DNA of 5,368 nt from H2-BAC3 sp045863035 (GCA_045863035.1 BTUV01000150.1:1-5368), one strand, 5' to 3'. Shown: positions 1 to 5,237, counted from the first letter of the stretch. Numbers and translations are program-made. The notes: a model not told the origin generated them from the letters alone.

Positions 1-5
1 CTGCA

Positions 6-443
6 TTATTCATCTAATCTCAGGTTATACATTTCTATCTGCTCTTTTACCTGCTCAATAAAACGCATTCTTCTGAATTCAAACCATTGCTTACGGAAAT
101 CCCCCGAAATATTAATCTGCCCTCTGAAATTCTGAAAGGGCTTTGGTCTGTTTAAGGCGTGAAAAAGGTTTTTCTGTAACTTTGTGTCAGTAATACTCTC
201 AGCAAAATCAGCCATTATCTGAAATGACTCGTTAGAGGAAAACCCCTCAAATTCCAGATAATCATCGGGGTGTTCATCAATCTCATTTAAGTCCTTTTCC
301 CAAACTTCATCATCAATTTCAGTCCAGGTATCAAAATCCGGTATTTCTTTTATTTTACCGGTTTTGATGTTATAATAACATTTCATCCCCGTTTCAAGGG
401 TATCAGCAATTTCGAGTATTTGTTTGTCGGTCAGGTTCAGCAT
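6..443 (-). CDS. UPF0158 family protein, function unknown
   Basis: A complete 145-residue acidic soluble protein with no signal peptide or membrane segment. It resembles the UPF0158 family (Pfam PF03682), a widespread group of small bacterial proteins with no established role. Seen in the sequence: an N-terminal part (residues 1-50) predicted to be a short helix followed by strands, a very acidic stretch at about 42-66, and then the family-like C-terminal half. That half has the pattern S-x3-F-x2-M-x2-F (about 70-80), followed by L-x2-AL-x4-PF-x2-F (93-106) and R-x2-WF-x-F (117-123). The length is normal for the family. The ATG at 443 is preceded only by A/T-rich sequence with no Shine-Dalgarno match, so the start rests on homology-like length and the in-frame methionine. 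It stands alone: the next gene upstream on the same strand ends 263 bases away, across a block of repeats. Family assignment is from memory of the pattern; no function can be inferred. Confidence 0.85.
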   Translation of the reverse strand: MLNLTDKQILEIADTLETGMKCYYNIKTGKIKEIPDFDTWTEIDDEVWEKDLNEIDEHPDDYLEFEGFSSNESFQIMADFAESITDTKLQKNLFHALNRPKPFQNFRGQINISGDFRKQWFEFRRMRFIEQVKEQIEMYNLRLDE

Positions 444-477
444 AAAAATATTTTTTGATTACTATCCTAACTTAAGA

Positions 478-513
478 AAAGACTAAAAGGACAGCAAGGG
501 CAATAAAGACGGC
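478..513 (+). repeat. Degenerate 9-base tandem repeat (AAGGAC core), 4 units
   Basis: Four consecutive 9-base units in exact phase: AAAGACTAA, AAGGACAGC, AAGGGCAAT, AAAGACGGC. The first six bases are close to AAGGAC and the last three vary freely. This is the same design as the long array at 5018-5149, but diverged. It lies just upstream of the UPF0158 gene, 35 bases from its start codon. Confidence 0.65.
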
Positions 514-541
514 CGGTATAATAAAGTTTCCCGATTAAAAA

Positions 542-585
542 CTATGCGGTACTTTGCGCCTTACTTTGCTTCCTTTGCGTTAAAA
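542..585 (-). repeat. Short CTTTGCG-type direct repeats
   Basis: The motif CTTTGCG and close variants (CTATGCG, CTTTGCT, CTTTGCG) recur four times in about 40 bases. Read on the minus strand the block gives AACGCAAAG-GAAGCAAAG, then GCGCAAAG and CGCATAG. This resembles the GCTAAGGAC-type units of the 5018-5149 array (GCnAAGGAn) but in opposite orientation, so it may be a diverged branch of the same 9-base family. Spacing between copies is irregular (9 to 12 bases). Confidence 0.5.
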
Positions 586-602
586 AAATTCTCTAACAGA
601 TT

Positions 603-638
603 AAGGACTTAAAGGACACCAAGTACTATAACGACAAC
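603..638 (+). repeat. Degenerate 9-base tandem repeat (AAGGAC core), 4 units
   Basis: Four in-phase 9-base units: AAGGACTTA, AAGGACACC, AAGTACTAT, AACGACAAC. The stretch 603-635 matches 5018-5050 at 27 of 33 positions by direct comparison, including the shared ACACCAAG and ACTATAA segments. The two loci therefore appear to carry copies of one ancestral element rather than independent low-complexity DNA. Confidence 0.7.
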
Positions 639-646
639 ACGCATGC

Positions 647-667
647 CATTGTACATTGTACATTGTA
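647..667. repeat. 7-base tandem repeat CATTGTA, 3 perfect copies
   Basis: Three exact copies of CATTGTA (647-653, 654-660, 661-667), followed by a related unit AATTGCC (668-674). The 7-base period is the same as in the neighbouring TAATTAG array, but the unit is different. The block lies downstream of the repeat surface protein gene. Confidence 0.8.
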
Positions 668-678
668 AATTGCCTCTA

Positions 679-706
679 CTAATTACTAACTCCTCATTAC
701 TAATTA
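679..706 (-). repeat. 7-base tandem repeat TAATTAG abutting a stop codon, 4 units
   Basis: On the minus strand, directly after the TGA stop of the repeat surface protein gene (707-709), come TAATTAG, TAATGAG, GAGTTAG and TAATTAG, then TAG. The heptamer is the same as in the array at 4925-4959, which also starts at a stop codon. Because seven is not a multiple of three and the unit contains TAA and TAG, the array supplies stop codons in all three frames of the transcript. No hairpin is formed, so it is not an intrinsic terminator. Confidence 0.75.
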
Positions 707-1843
707 TCAAAAGTGCGCATTGATGACCGGCAGTATCTTTGCCCATCCCGGATTGTTACCCGCGATGTTAAGAATACCAATCTGCACTCCTTTGAGTTCC
801 GCCGCGTAATTAAACAACCCTATTGAAATTCCTGTCATCCTGCTGTCAACGTTATTATATGCGGAGAGTGCTGCGCCGACTACATTTTCAGCACTGACAG
901 AGTATGCGGCAGCGTTAATTCCTACAGCGTTTTCAGCTTCAATTTTATATCCGCCAAAGTTTATTCCAAGCAGCGTGTTTGAAACCTTTAACTGACCAAG
1001 TGTCATATTAAGCCCGAGCACAACATCTCCGTTACTCACTAATGCAGCACCGCCGAAATTTAATCCAAGAATATTTTCCTCTGCAACCAGAGCAACTCCG
1101 CCAAAATTAAGTCCGAGCATATTATTACCTGATATAATGGCAACAGGCGATAGATTTATTCCGAGTAAATTACCTTTCGATACAACCGCCAGCCCGCCAA
1201 AGGTAAGACCGAGGATATCATCTTCCGATACCGTTCCGAGACCGCTGATATTTAAACCGCGCAGTGGCCCTTTTGCAACAGTGCCAAGCCCGCCGATGTT
1301 AATACCCGTCATTGCACCTTGTGAAACAAGACCCAGCCCGCCGAAGTTTAATCCGGTCATATCAGACTGACTTACTGTTCCTAATCCGCCAAAATTAATT
1401 CCGGTCAGCTTCCTTTCTGCAACTGTCGCGATGAAGGAGAAGTTTATTCCGGTCATATCTCCTTTCGATAACGCCGCCGCAGTTCCATAGTTTATACCAA
1501 TTGCGTTATTGGATGCCACAAATCCGCCAAGACCAAACAGAATACCAACATTGTTGGCAACAGTAGGAAAAGTGCCTAATGAGACACCTGTTACATTCTG
1601 ATCCTGAAAATATTTTCCTTTCCAGAATGTTATGTTTATTCCGGTAACCGAATTAACTTCACAATCCTTCCAGTTAAACCTGATTCCGGTGAAGTTTTTT
1701 GAGTTACCAAAAGATAATCCAAAATGTGATGAGGGAAAGCTGAGCGCGGCATCGGAACAGGATTGCTGTTCTTCTTCCTCTTTAGTATCCTGCGCGTTTA
1801 CTGAAAAAAATGTCAGCGTTAATAAAAGTATAAAATATTTCAT
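707..1843 (-). CDS. Secreted 16-residue-repeat protein, LA_2272 surface-repeat type
   Basis: A 378-residue protein with an N-terminal signal peptide (residues 1 to about 18, hydrophobic core FILLLTLTFF, cleavage likely after the AQ), then a short acidic segment. From about residue 42 to 360 it is almost wholly repeats of the form G-(I/L)-N-(F/I)-G-G-L-(G/A)-x-V-(S/A)-x-(G/E)-(D/N)-x-x. The repeat glycines at 116, 132, 148, 164, 180, 196, 212, 228, 244 and 260 are exactly 16 residues apart; spacing then drifts to 17, 16, 15 and 14. It resembles proteins named LA_2272 family surface repeat proteins, found in Leptospira and many FCB bacteria, whose function is unknown. The C-terminal end (GVQIGILNI, then PVINAHF with terminal Phe) also fits that group and would suit an outer-membrane beta protein, which is inference. 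The start at 1843 is chosen over an upstream in-frame TTG at 1867 because it follows AGGAG at 6-base spacing and begins the signal peptide directly. The transcript exits into a heptamer repeat array. Confidence 0.85.
   Translation of the reverse strand: MKYFILLLTLTFFSVNAQDTKEEEEQQSCSDAALSFPSSHFGLSFGNSKNFTGIRFNWKDCEVNSVTGINITFWKGKYFQDQNVTGVSLGTFPTVANNVGILFGLGGFVASNNAIGINYGTAAALSKGDMTGINFSFIATVAERKLTGINFGGLGTVSQSDMTGLNFGGLGLVSQGAMTGINIGGLGTVAKGPLRGLNISGLGTVSEDDILGLTFGGLAVVSKGNLLGINLSPVAIISGNNMLGLNFGGVALVAEENILGLNFGGAALVSNGDVVLGLNMTLGQLKVSNTLLGINFGGYKIEAENAVGINAAAYSVSAENVVGAALSAYNNVDSRMTGISIGLFNYAAELKGVQIGILNIAGNNPGWAKILPVINAHF
1019..1498 (-). repeat. Coding repeats, ten 48-base (16-residue) units
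   Basis: Residues 116 to 275 of the repeat surface protein consist of ten units starting at glycine with exact 16-residue spacing, apart from one inserted residue at the end of the last unit. On the DNA this gives a 48-base period with recurring minus-strand words that encode GLNFGG. Units differ at the nucleotide level by synonymous and conservative changes, so the array is old rather than freshly duplicated. The inner-facing positions (I/L, F, L, V) are small or hydrophobic and the four-residue turns are polar, a pattern of regularly stacked or zig-zag beta strands. Confidence 0.85.
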
Positions 1844-1849
1844 CGGGAA

Positions 1850-1854
1850 CTCCT
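1850..1854 (-). promoter_or_regulatory. Shine-Dalgarno of the repeat surface protein gene
   Basis: On the minus strand AGGAG lies 6 bases before the ATG at 1843. This is one of the two good ribosome binding sites in the window and fixes the start of the secreted protein, removing eight residues that a TTG start at 1867 would add before the signal peptide. Confidence 0.75.
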
Positions 1855-1888
1855 GATAAACAGACAAACTGATTTAATCTAAAGCACT

Positions 1889-1941
1889 AAAATGAAAACC
1901 TTCCGCCTGAGATGCCTTATCTATACGATGAAAGGCGGAGG
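1889..1941 (-). terminator. Probable intrinsic terminator after the SpoIID-domain gene
   Basis: On the minus strand, 26 bases after the stop of the SpoIID-domain gene, CCTCCGCCT (1941-1933) can pair with AGGCGGAAG (1908-1900): seven base pairs, then one A-C mismatch. The next strand segment is T-rich (TTTTCATTTT, 1898-1889). The 24-base loop can fold further, with GCCTT pairing AAGGC and ATC pairing GAT. The long loop makes it weaker than a textbook terminator. If it works, the repeat surface protein gene needs its own promoter in the roughly 45 bases before its start codon, where I saw no convincing one. Confidence 0.5.
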
Positions 1942-1967
1942 AAGATGATAAGCGGAAAATAATTTTG

Positions 1968-3308
1968 TCAGTAAACCGTCTTCAGCCGTGCATTGCGGTA
2001 GTAGTGAAGCAGGATTTCATCAAACAGAAAACCTTTCTCAGCCATTACTGCGGCGCCAATCTGGCAGAGCCCCACACCGTGCCCCCAGCCCGCTCCGATA
2101 AGAGTGAATGAAGAAGGCACACCATCTTTTTCCAATCCCTTCTCAACTACAAATGCTGAACTGTACAGATGACTTTTTGAAAGCGCGCGCCTTATTTCAA
2201 GTTCTTTCCCGATAATCAATTCCTTCTTCGACCCGGTAATTTTCATCTTTATCATGCGTGCTGAAGCGCCGCGTTCAACCGGAACCAGGTCCAGTATATC
2301 TCCAAAGTCATGACCGGTTTTTGCTTTAATCAGTTCGCTCAGTTCTTTTTGTTTATATACAACCTTCCACCGGTAGAAGTCGCGCGTTTCCTGGTCATAG
2401 TCAAGCAGCACCTGCGCAAGTATCTTTGCGTCTGTTGTGTTGCAAAACGCCGGCGGATTTCCCTTTATCCACTTCACTGCATTACGCTCATTGGCAAAGC
2501 GCGTATCATAATTATCAGGATCAAACTTATAATCAACTACGGGGATAAGATGCGGAGTCGGGGTGTTGCCCCATACATTCTCAAATGCCTCGGATATACC
2601 GCCGCATGATTTTGAGAACCGTGCATCACAAACAGTATCGCCGTATATCAAGGCAAGACCCCGTGTTTCAGCTACTGCCTGCTGCGCTGCTTCAGTAAAA
2701 ATTTTTGTTATTCCCTGATACCTCTGGCAATGGTCATCAGCACATACATCATAATGCAGGTGATCTTCTCTGTCATACCATCGGATAAATTCTGTTTCCG
2801 ATGTTATGGTACTGACAGCAGTCTCACTTCCTTCCTTCACTGCCTTGCTCCGTTCAATCTGCGCAATCAACCAGCTTCGTGATATAACCGCATGCGCTTT
2901 CAGCAGAGCCATGCTGCTCTTGGCGCTCATCTCAGATGAAATGACACTCACCAGATAGTCTTCAAGACGTATGAGGTTTATTGCAGTTATCTTATCCGCT
3001 GCTTTAATAATCCGGAGTGTACCGCGGAAAGCTTCTGTTTCTTTCCTCTCCCAATGAAACTGCACTCCTATTATCACATCTTTTAATCTGAATGAATCAT
3101 CCGCGTAGGTAGCCGGTTCAAAATTCACTTCCTCGTCAAACTGCGCGCTGAATTTCTCTCCTTTCACCAAAATTTTCCCTCCTTTCAGTTCGGCTGAATA
3201 AGCCCCTCTGAGCTTTTCATCCTTCCCTTGAATTGCGTATCCGCCATGAAGCTCAAAACGTATTTTTTGTGATGAAATGATACCTACGCTAATAATTGGT
3301 TCCTGCAT
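1968..3308 (-). CDS. SpoIID/LytB domain protein, probable peptidoglycan glycan-strand hydrolase or amidase enhancer
   Basis: A 446-residue protein of the SpoIID/LytB family (Pfam PF08486), seen in three blocks. The first (113-150) is R-LEDYLVSV-SSEM followed by ALLKAHAVISRSW; the Glu at 126 lines up with the catalytic Glu of Bacillus SpoIID, a lytic transglycosylase acting on glycan strands lacking stem peptides. The second (187-247) has YDVC-x4-CQRYQG, then AVAETRGLAL and ARFSKSCGGISE-x5-WG; Cys189 and Cys194 sit where family members have conserved cysteines. The third (405-440) is GAGWGHGVGLCQIGA followed by GF-FDEIL-HYY. The N-terminal 110 residues resemble the family's usual beta-rich lead-in (EPIISVGI). 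The start at 3308 has AAGGA at 6-base spacing. Odd: there is no signal peptide or membrane anchor although the substrate is outside the cytoplasm, and nothing else here suggests sporulation. It is transcribed divergently from arginase. The family is certain; the exact activity is not. Confidence 0.92.
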   Translation of the reverse strand: MQEPIISVGIISSQKIRFELHGGYAIQGKDEKLRGAYSAELKGGKILVKGEKFSAQFDEEVNFEPATYADDSFRLKDVIIGVQFHWERKETEAFRGTLRIIKAADKITAINLIRLEDYLVSVISSEMSAKSSMALLKAHAVISRSWLIAQIERSKAVKEGSETAVSTITSETEFIRWYDREDHLHYDVCADDHCQRYQGITKIFTEAAQQAVAETRGLALIYGDTVCDARFSKSCGGISEAFENVWGNTPTPHLIPVVDYKFDPDNYDTRFANERNAVKWIKGNPPAFCNTTDAKILAQVLLDYDQETRDFYRWKVVYKQKELSELIKAKTGHDFGDILDLVPVERGASARMIKMKITGSKKELIIGKELEIRRALSKSHLYSSAFVVEKGLEKDGVPSSFTLIGAGWGHGVGLCQIGAAVMAEKGFLFDEILLHYYRNARLKTVY

Positions 3309-3333
3309 TGTAATTCCTTACTCTTCGACTATT

Positions 3334-3363
3334 CTCTGCCGCGACGGCCGGTTGCCGGCGGAG
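3334..3363. repeat. GC-rich nested inverted repeat (REP-like)
   Basis: CTCTGCCG (3334-3341) and CGGCGGAG (3356-3363) are inverted copies with one mismatch. Inside are two perfect smaller hairpins, GCCG-CGA-CGGC (3338-3348) and GCCGG-TTG-CCGGC (3347-3359), which compete with the outer pairing. The block is far more GC-rich than the surrounding intergenic DNA and lies 26 bases before the start codon of the SpoIID-domain gene, so it would be in that gene's leader if transcription begins upstream. It resembles dispersed palindromic (REP-type) elements, but only one clear copy is in this window. Confidence 0.5.
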
Positions 3364-3430
3364 CTATTGACCTGTAATTCTTATATTGAGTAAGAAAATT
3401 ACAGATTTTCAGGGTGAAAGGAAACATTTC

Positions 3431-3447
3431 AGCCGATGAAATCGGTT
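3431..3447 (+). promoter_or_regulatory. Compact dyad before the arginase gene
   Basis: AGCCGAT (3431-3437), loop GAA, ATCGGTT (3441-3447): seven pairs on the plus strand, one of them G-U, followed by CTTTATTT. It ends 29 bases before the arginase start codon. It could be an operator for a regulator, a leader hairpin, or a weak attenuator-like terminator. The sequence alone does not decide between them. Confidence 0.35.
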
Positions 3448-3476
3448 CTTTATTTGATAATGTGTGAAAAAATCTC

Positions 3477-4400
3477 ATGAAAAGACCACAAAGTAAGATT
3501 ATTGATCTGATAGGATTTCCCATGGATCTCGGCGCCGGAAGAAGAGGCGTGGATATGGGACCCTCCGCACTGCGCTATGCCGGTATTGCTGAAAAACTCA
3601 TCGCTCTCGGTTACTCCGTTAATGACCTAGGTGATATTGACATTTTGAATATTGAGGAGCAGCCGCTTGAAAATCCGAAACTAAAATATCTTGCTGAAAT
3701 ACTAAAGACCTGCGAAATCCTGGCTAAGGAAGTTGAAACCATTCTCGACAAAGACCACTTCCCACTGATTACCGGCGGAGACCACTCGATGGGTATCGGA
3801 ACCGTTGCCGGAATTTCAGCTCACTGCCGCAAAAACAACAAAGAACTCGGCGTCATCTGGATTGATGCTCATACTGATATGAATACCGACCAGACTTCCC
3901 CTTCCGGTAATATACACGGAATGCCGCTTGCTGCCTCTCTCGGTATCGGTCACCCGGCGCTTACGGAGTTTTTCGGTCCCGCGCCAAAACTGAAACCGGA
4001 GCACTGTGTGGTTATCGGTGCAAGAAGCATTGATCACGAAGAACGGGAAAATATCCGGCGGGCAGGCATTCAGGTATATACCATGACCGATGTTGATAAA
4101 CTTGGCATTCACCGCGTCATAAACCGGGTGCTTGATCATTTTGATAAACACGTTGACCATATACATGTTTCTTTTGACTGCGACTCACTCGACCCGACAA
4201 TTGCCCCGGGTGTGGGTACCCCGGTCCCCGGCGGTTTAAGTTACCGCGAAGCGCATCTCCTTATGGAAAGCATTGCCGACTGCGGATGTATGTCATCGCT
4301 GGAAATTTCTGAAGTCAACCCCATACTTGATACCCGTAACCAAAGCGCAGTGGTGATGGTTGAACTGGTTGCATCAAGCATGGGGATGAGAATACTCTAA
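3477..4400 (+). CDS. rocF: Arginase (L-arginine to L-ornithine and urea)
   Basis: A 307-residue cytoplasmic enzyme of the arginase/ureohydrolase family (EC 3.5.3.1) with all binuclear manganese ligands present: His103 in GGDHS, Asp130, His132 and Asp134 in DAHTD, and Asp234 and Asp236 in SFDCDSLDP. The loop SPSGNIHGMP (141-150) is the arginase signature that binds the amino-acid end of arginine and includes His147, equivalent to the catalytic His of rat arginase. Glu279 in SEVNP matches the guanidinium-binding Glu. These features favour arginase over agmatinase or formimidoylglutamase. The N-terminus (LIGFPMDLGAGRRGVDMGPSALR) is also typical and the length is normal, so the ATG at 3477 is credible although no Shine-Dalgarno precedes it (GTGTGAAAAAATCTC only). 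The product feeds ornithine to proline, glutamate or polyamine pathways; no such partner gene is in the window. It is followed after 5 bases by a membrane protein gene, probably co-transcribed. Confidence 0.95.
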   Translation: MKRPQSKIIDLIGFPMDLGAGRRGVDMGPSALRYAGIAEKLIALGYSVNDLGDIDILNIEEQPLENPKLKYLAEILKTCEILAKEVETILDKDHFPLITGGDHSMGIGTVAGISAHCRKNNKELGVIWIDAHTDMNTDQTSPSGNIHGMPLAASLGIGHPALTEFFGPAPKLKPEHCVVIGARSIDHEERENIRRAGIQVYTMTDVDKLGIHRVINRVLDHFDKHVDHIHVSFDCDSLDPTIAPGVGTPVPGGLSYREAHLLMESIADCGCMSSLEISEVNPILDTRNQSAVVMVELVASSMGMRIL

Positions 4401-4405
4401 AAACA

Positions 4406-4927
4406 TTGAGCTCATCAAAACAACTGGCTTTCTTTTCCCTGATGCTTATGGCAGCCGGTCTCTTTGCGGTTAAAACCGGAATCATTGCCTCAACCGCAGC
4501 CGGTGTAATTGCATTCACTATGATTACAGCAGGCGGCGGATACTTCTATAAGTTTACCGGGTCAGCAAAAAAACCGGCTTTGTTTTTTTCTTCACTTCTG
4601 TTTTTTTCAGGGGTGTTTCTTTTTATCAGTGATAACTTCCCCTTGATGGAAGGGAGTGATATATTCTTCCCATCGCTGCTATTTATCCTCGCCGGCTCAC
4701 TGCTGATGGTCTGGATAGAAGAAACCCGTCAGATGTTTTTTCTCTGGCTCGCTCTGTTTCTCGCCGGTGTTCCGGTTATATATATACTTCTCAGCAGAGG
4801 ATTCTCCCCCGCCATTCTCTATATATCCTTCCTTGATATCATAGACACACTCGCCGCTCCGGTGAAGTGGGCAGCAATAATTGTGACCGTGTTCTATCTG
4901 ATAAAGAAAATCAGAAGCAGAAAATAA
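4406..4927 (+). CDS. Small polytopic membrane protein, unknown function
   Basis: A 173-residue hydrophobic protein that I do not recognise. Membrane segments are visible at about residues 7-22, 25-46, 58-74, 86-104, 111-129 and 152-166, with a weaker one at 135-149, giving six or seven. Short basic stretches (KFTGSAKK, 49-56) and a basic tail (KKIRSRK, 167-173) point to cytoplasmic ends by the positive-inside rule. No catalytic or binding motif is apparent. The chosen start is TTG, 5 bases after the arginase stop, and gives a whole first membrane segment. The first ATG (4442, Met13) would cut through it. No Shine-Dalgarno precedes the TTG, so translation is probably coupled to arginase. A link with arginase, for example movement of arginine, ornithine or urea, is possible from position only and has no support in the protein itself. 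The stop codon is the first three bases of a heptamer repeat array. Confidence 0.75.
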   Translation: MSSSKQLAFFSLMLMAAGLFAVKTGIIASTAAGVIAFTMITAGGGYFYKFTGSAKKPALFFSSLLFFSGVFLFISDNFPLMEGSDIFFPSLLFILAGSLLMVWIEETRQMFFLWLALFLAGVPVIYILLSRGFSPAILYISFLDIIDTLAAPVKWAAIIVTVFYLIKKIRSRK

Positions 4928-4959
4928 TTAGGAATTAGGAATTAGGAATTAGTAATTAG
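4925..4959 (+). repeat. 7-base tandem repeat TAATTAG/GAATTAG beginning at a stop codon, 5 units
   Basis: Five in-phase heptamers: TAATTAG, GAATTAG three times, TAATTAG, then TAAA. The TAA stop of the membrane protein gene is the first three bases of unit one. The same heptamer follows the stop of the repeat surface protein gene on the other strand (679-706). Stops fall in all three forward frames. Confidence 0.85.
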
Positions 4960-5017
4960 TAAAGCCGGGGGTTGCAATAAAACTACCGGTTGTCTCTTAG
5001 AGCTAATTTGGTTTACT

Positions 5018-5149
5018 AAGGACATTAACAACACCAAGGACTATAAGGACTATAAGGACTATAAGGACTATAAGGACTATAAGGACGCTAAGGACGCTAA
5101 GGACGCTAAGGACGCTAAGGACTATAAGGACGCTAAGGACTCTAAGGAC
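5018..5149 (+). repeat. 9-base minisatellite, 14 units of AAGGAC plus a variable triplet
   Basis: The array starts with two diverged units (AAGGACATT, AACAACACC), then runs AAGGACTAT five times, AAGGACGCT four times, AAGGACTAT, AAGGACGCT, AAGGACTCT and a final partial AAGGAC (5144-5149). Runs of identical units show recent expansion by slippage, and the two blocks of variants (TAT then GCT) record at least two amplification events. The left edge (5018-5050) matches the non-expanded copy at 603-635. The minus strand has one open frame through the array, giving repeats of Val-Leu-Ile/Ser, but no ribosome binding site or recognisable protein goes with it. Confidence 0.95.
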
Positions 5150-5165
5150 CGGACATTTTTCATTA

Positions 5166-5196
5166 TTGTAGTTTTTGGCAAATTTGTGTACTTTTG
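5166..5196 (+). promoter_or_regulatory. Candidate Bacteroidota-type promoter (TTG-N20-TACTTTTG)
   Basis: TTG at 5166-5168 and TACTTTTG at 5189-5196 match the Bacteroidota housekeeping consensus (TTG at -33 and TAnnTTTG at -7) with 20 bases between them, inside the accepted range. Transcription would run rightward from about 5203, 35 bases before the short open frame at 5238. The region is A/T-rich, so a chance match is possible. Confidence 0.35.
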
Positions 5197-5237
5197 TCAC
5201 TGTAATACAGCACTTTTGCCAACTTTTGGTGTATTTT

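Larger units (their letters stand above)
3309..3476. promoter_or_regulatory. Divergent intergenic region between SpoIID-domain and arginase genes
   Basis: These 168 bases must hold the promoters of both divergent genes. The minus-strand side carries AAGGA (3315-3319), the ribosome binding site of the SpoIID-domain gene. The arginase side has no Shine-Dalgarno match before the ATG at 3477. No full TAnnTTTG element is present. The nearest is TAATTTTC on the minus strand (one mismatch) and a GATAAT at 3456-3461 on the plus strand without a matching -35, so I do not place a promoter. Two inverted repeats lie inside and are listed separately. Confidence 0.6.

Noticed and set aside
1137..1370. Plus-strand open frame of 77 residues rich in proline
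   Set aside because: It lies opposite the 48-base coding repeats of the surface protein and its composition mirrors them. It is an antisense shadow.
1844..1867. Upstream TTG start adding eight residues to the repeat surface protein
   Set aside because: The ATG at 1843 has AGGAG at the right distance and begins a normal signal peptide; the extension would place MSVYQEFP before it.
3329..3523. Minus-strand open frame of 64 residues across the divergent intergenic region
   Set aside because: It overlaps the start of arginase and includes the GC-rich palindrome. It has no family resemblance and is out of frame with the SpoIID-domain gene.
3816..4166. Minus-strand open frame of 116 residues inside arginase
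   Set aside because: Antisense shadow of a clearly conserved enzyme containing its metal-binding motifs.
4994..5002. Palindrome CTCTTAGAG as terminator of the arginase operon
   Set aside because: The stem is only four pairs with a one-base loop and no T run follows, so it cannot work as an intrinsic terminator.
5018..5149. The repeat array as a CRISPR array or replication-origin iteron array
   Set aside because: Units are 9 bases with 3-base variable parts, far too short for repeats and spacers, and no cas, rep or dnaA gene or DnaA-box pattern is nearby.
5003..5200. Minus-strand open frame encoding a Val-Leu-Ile/Ser repeat protein of 65 residues
   Set aside because: It exists only because a 9-base repeat without stops keeps one frame open. 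No ribosome binding site or recognisable sequence outside the repeat supports it, and it would change length with every slippage event.
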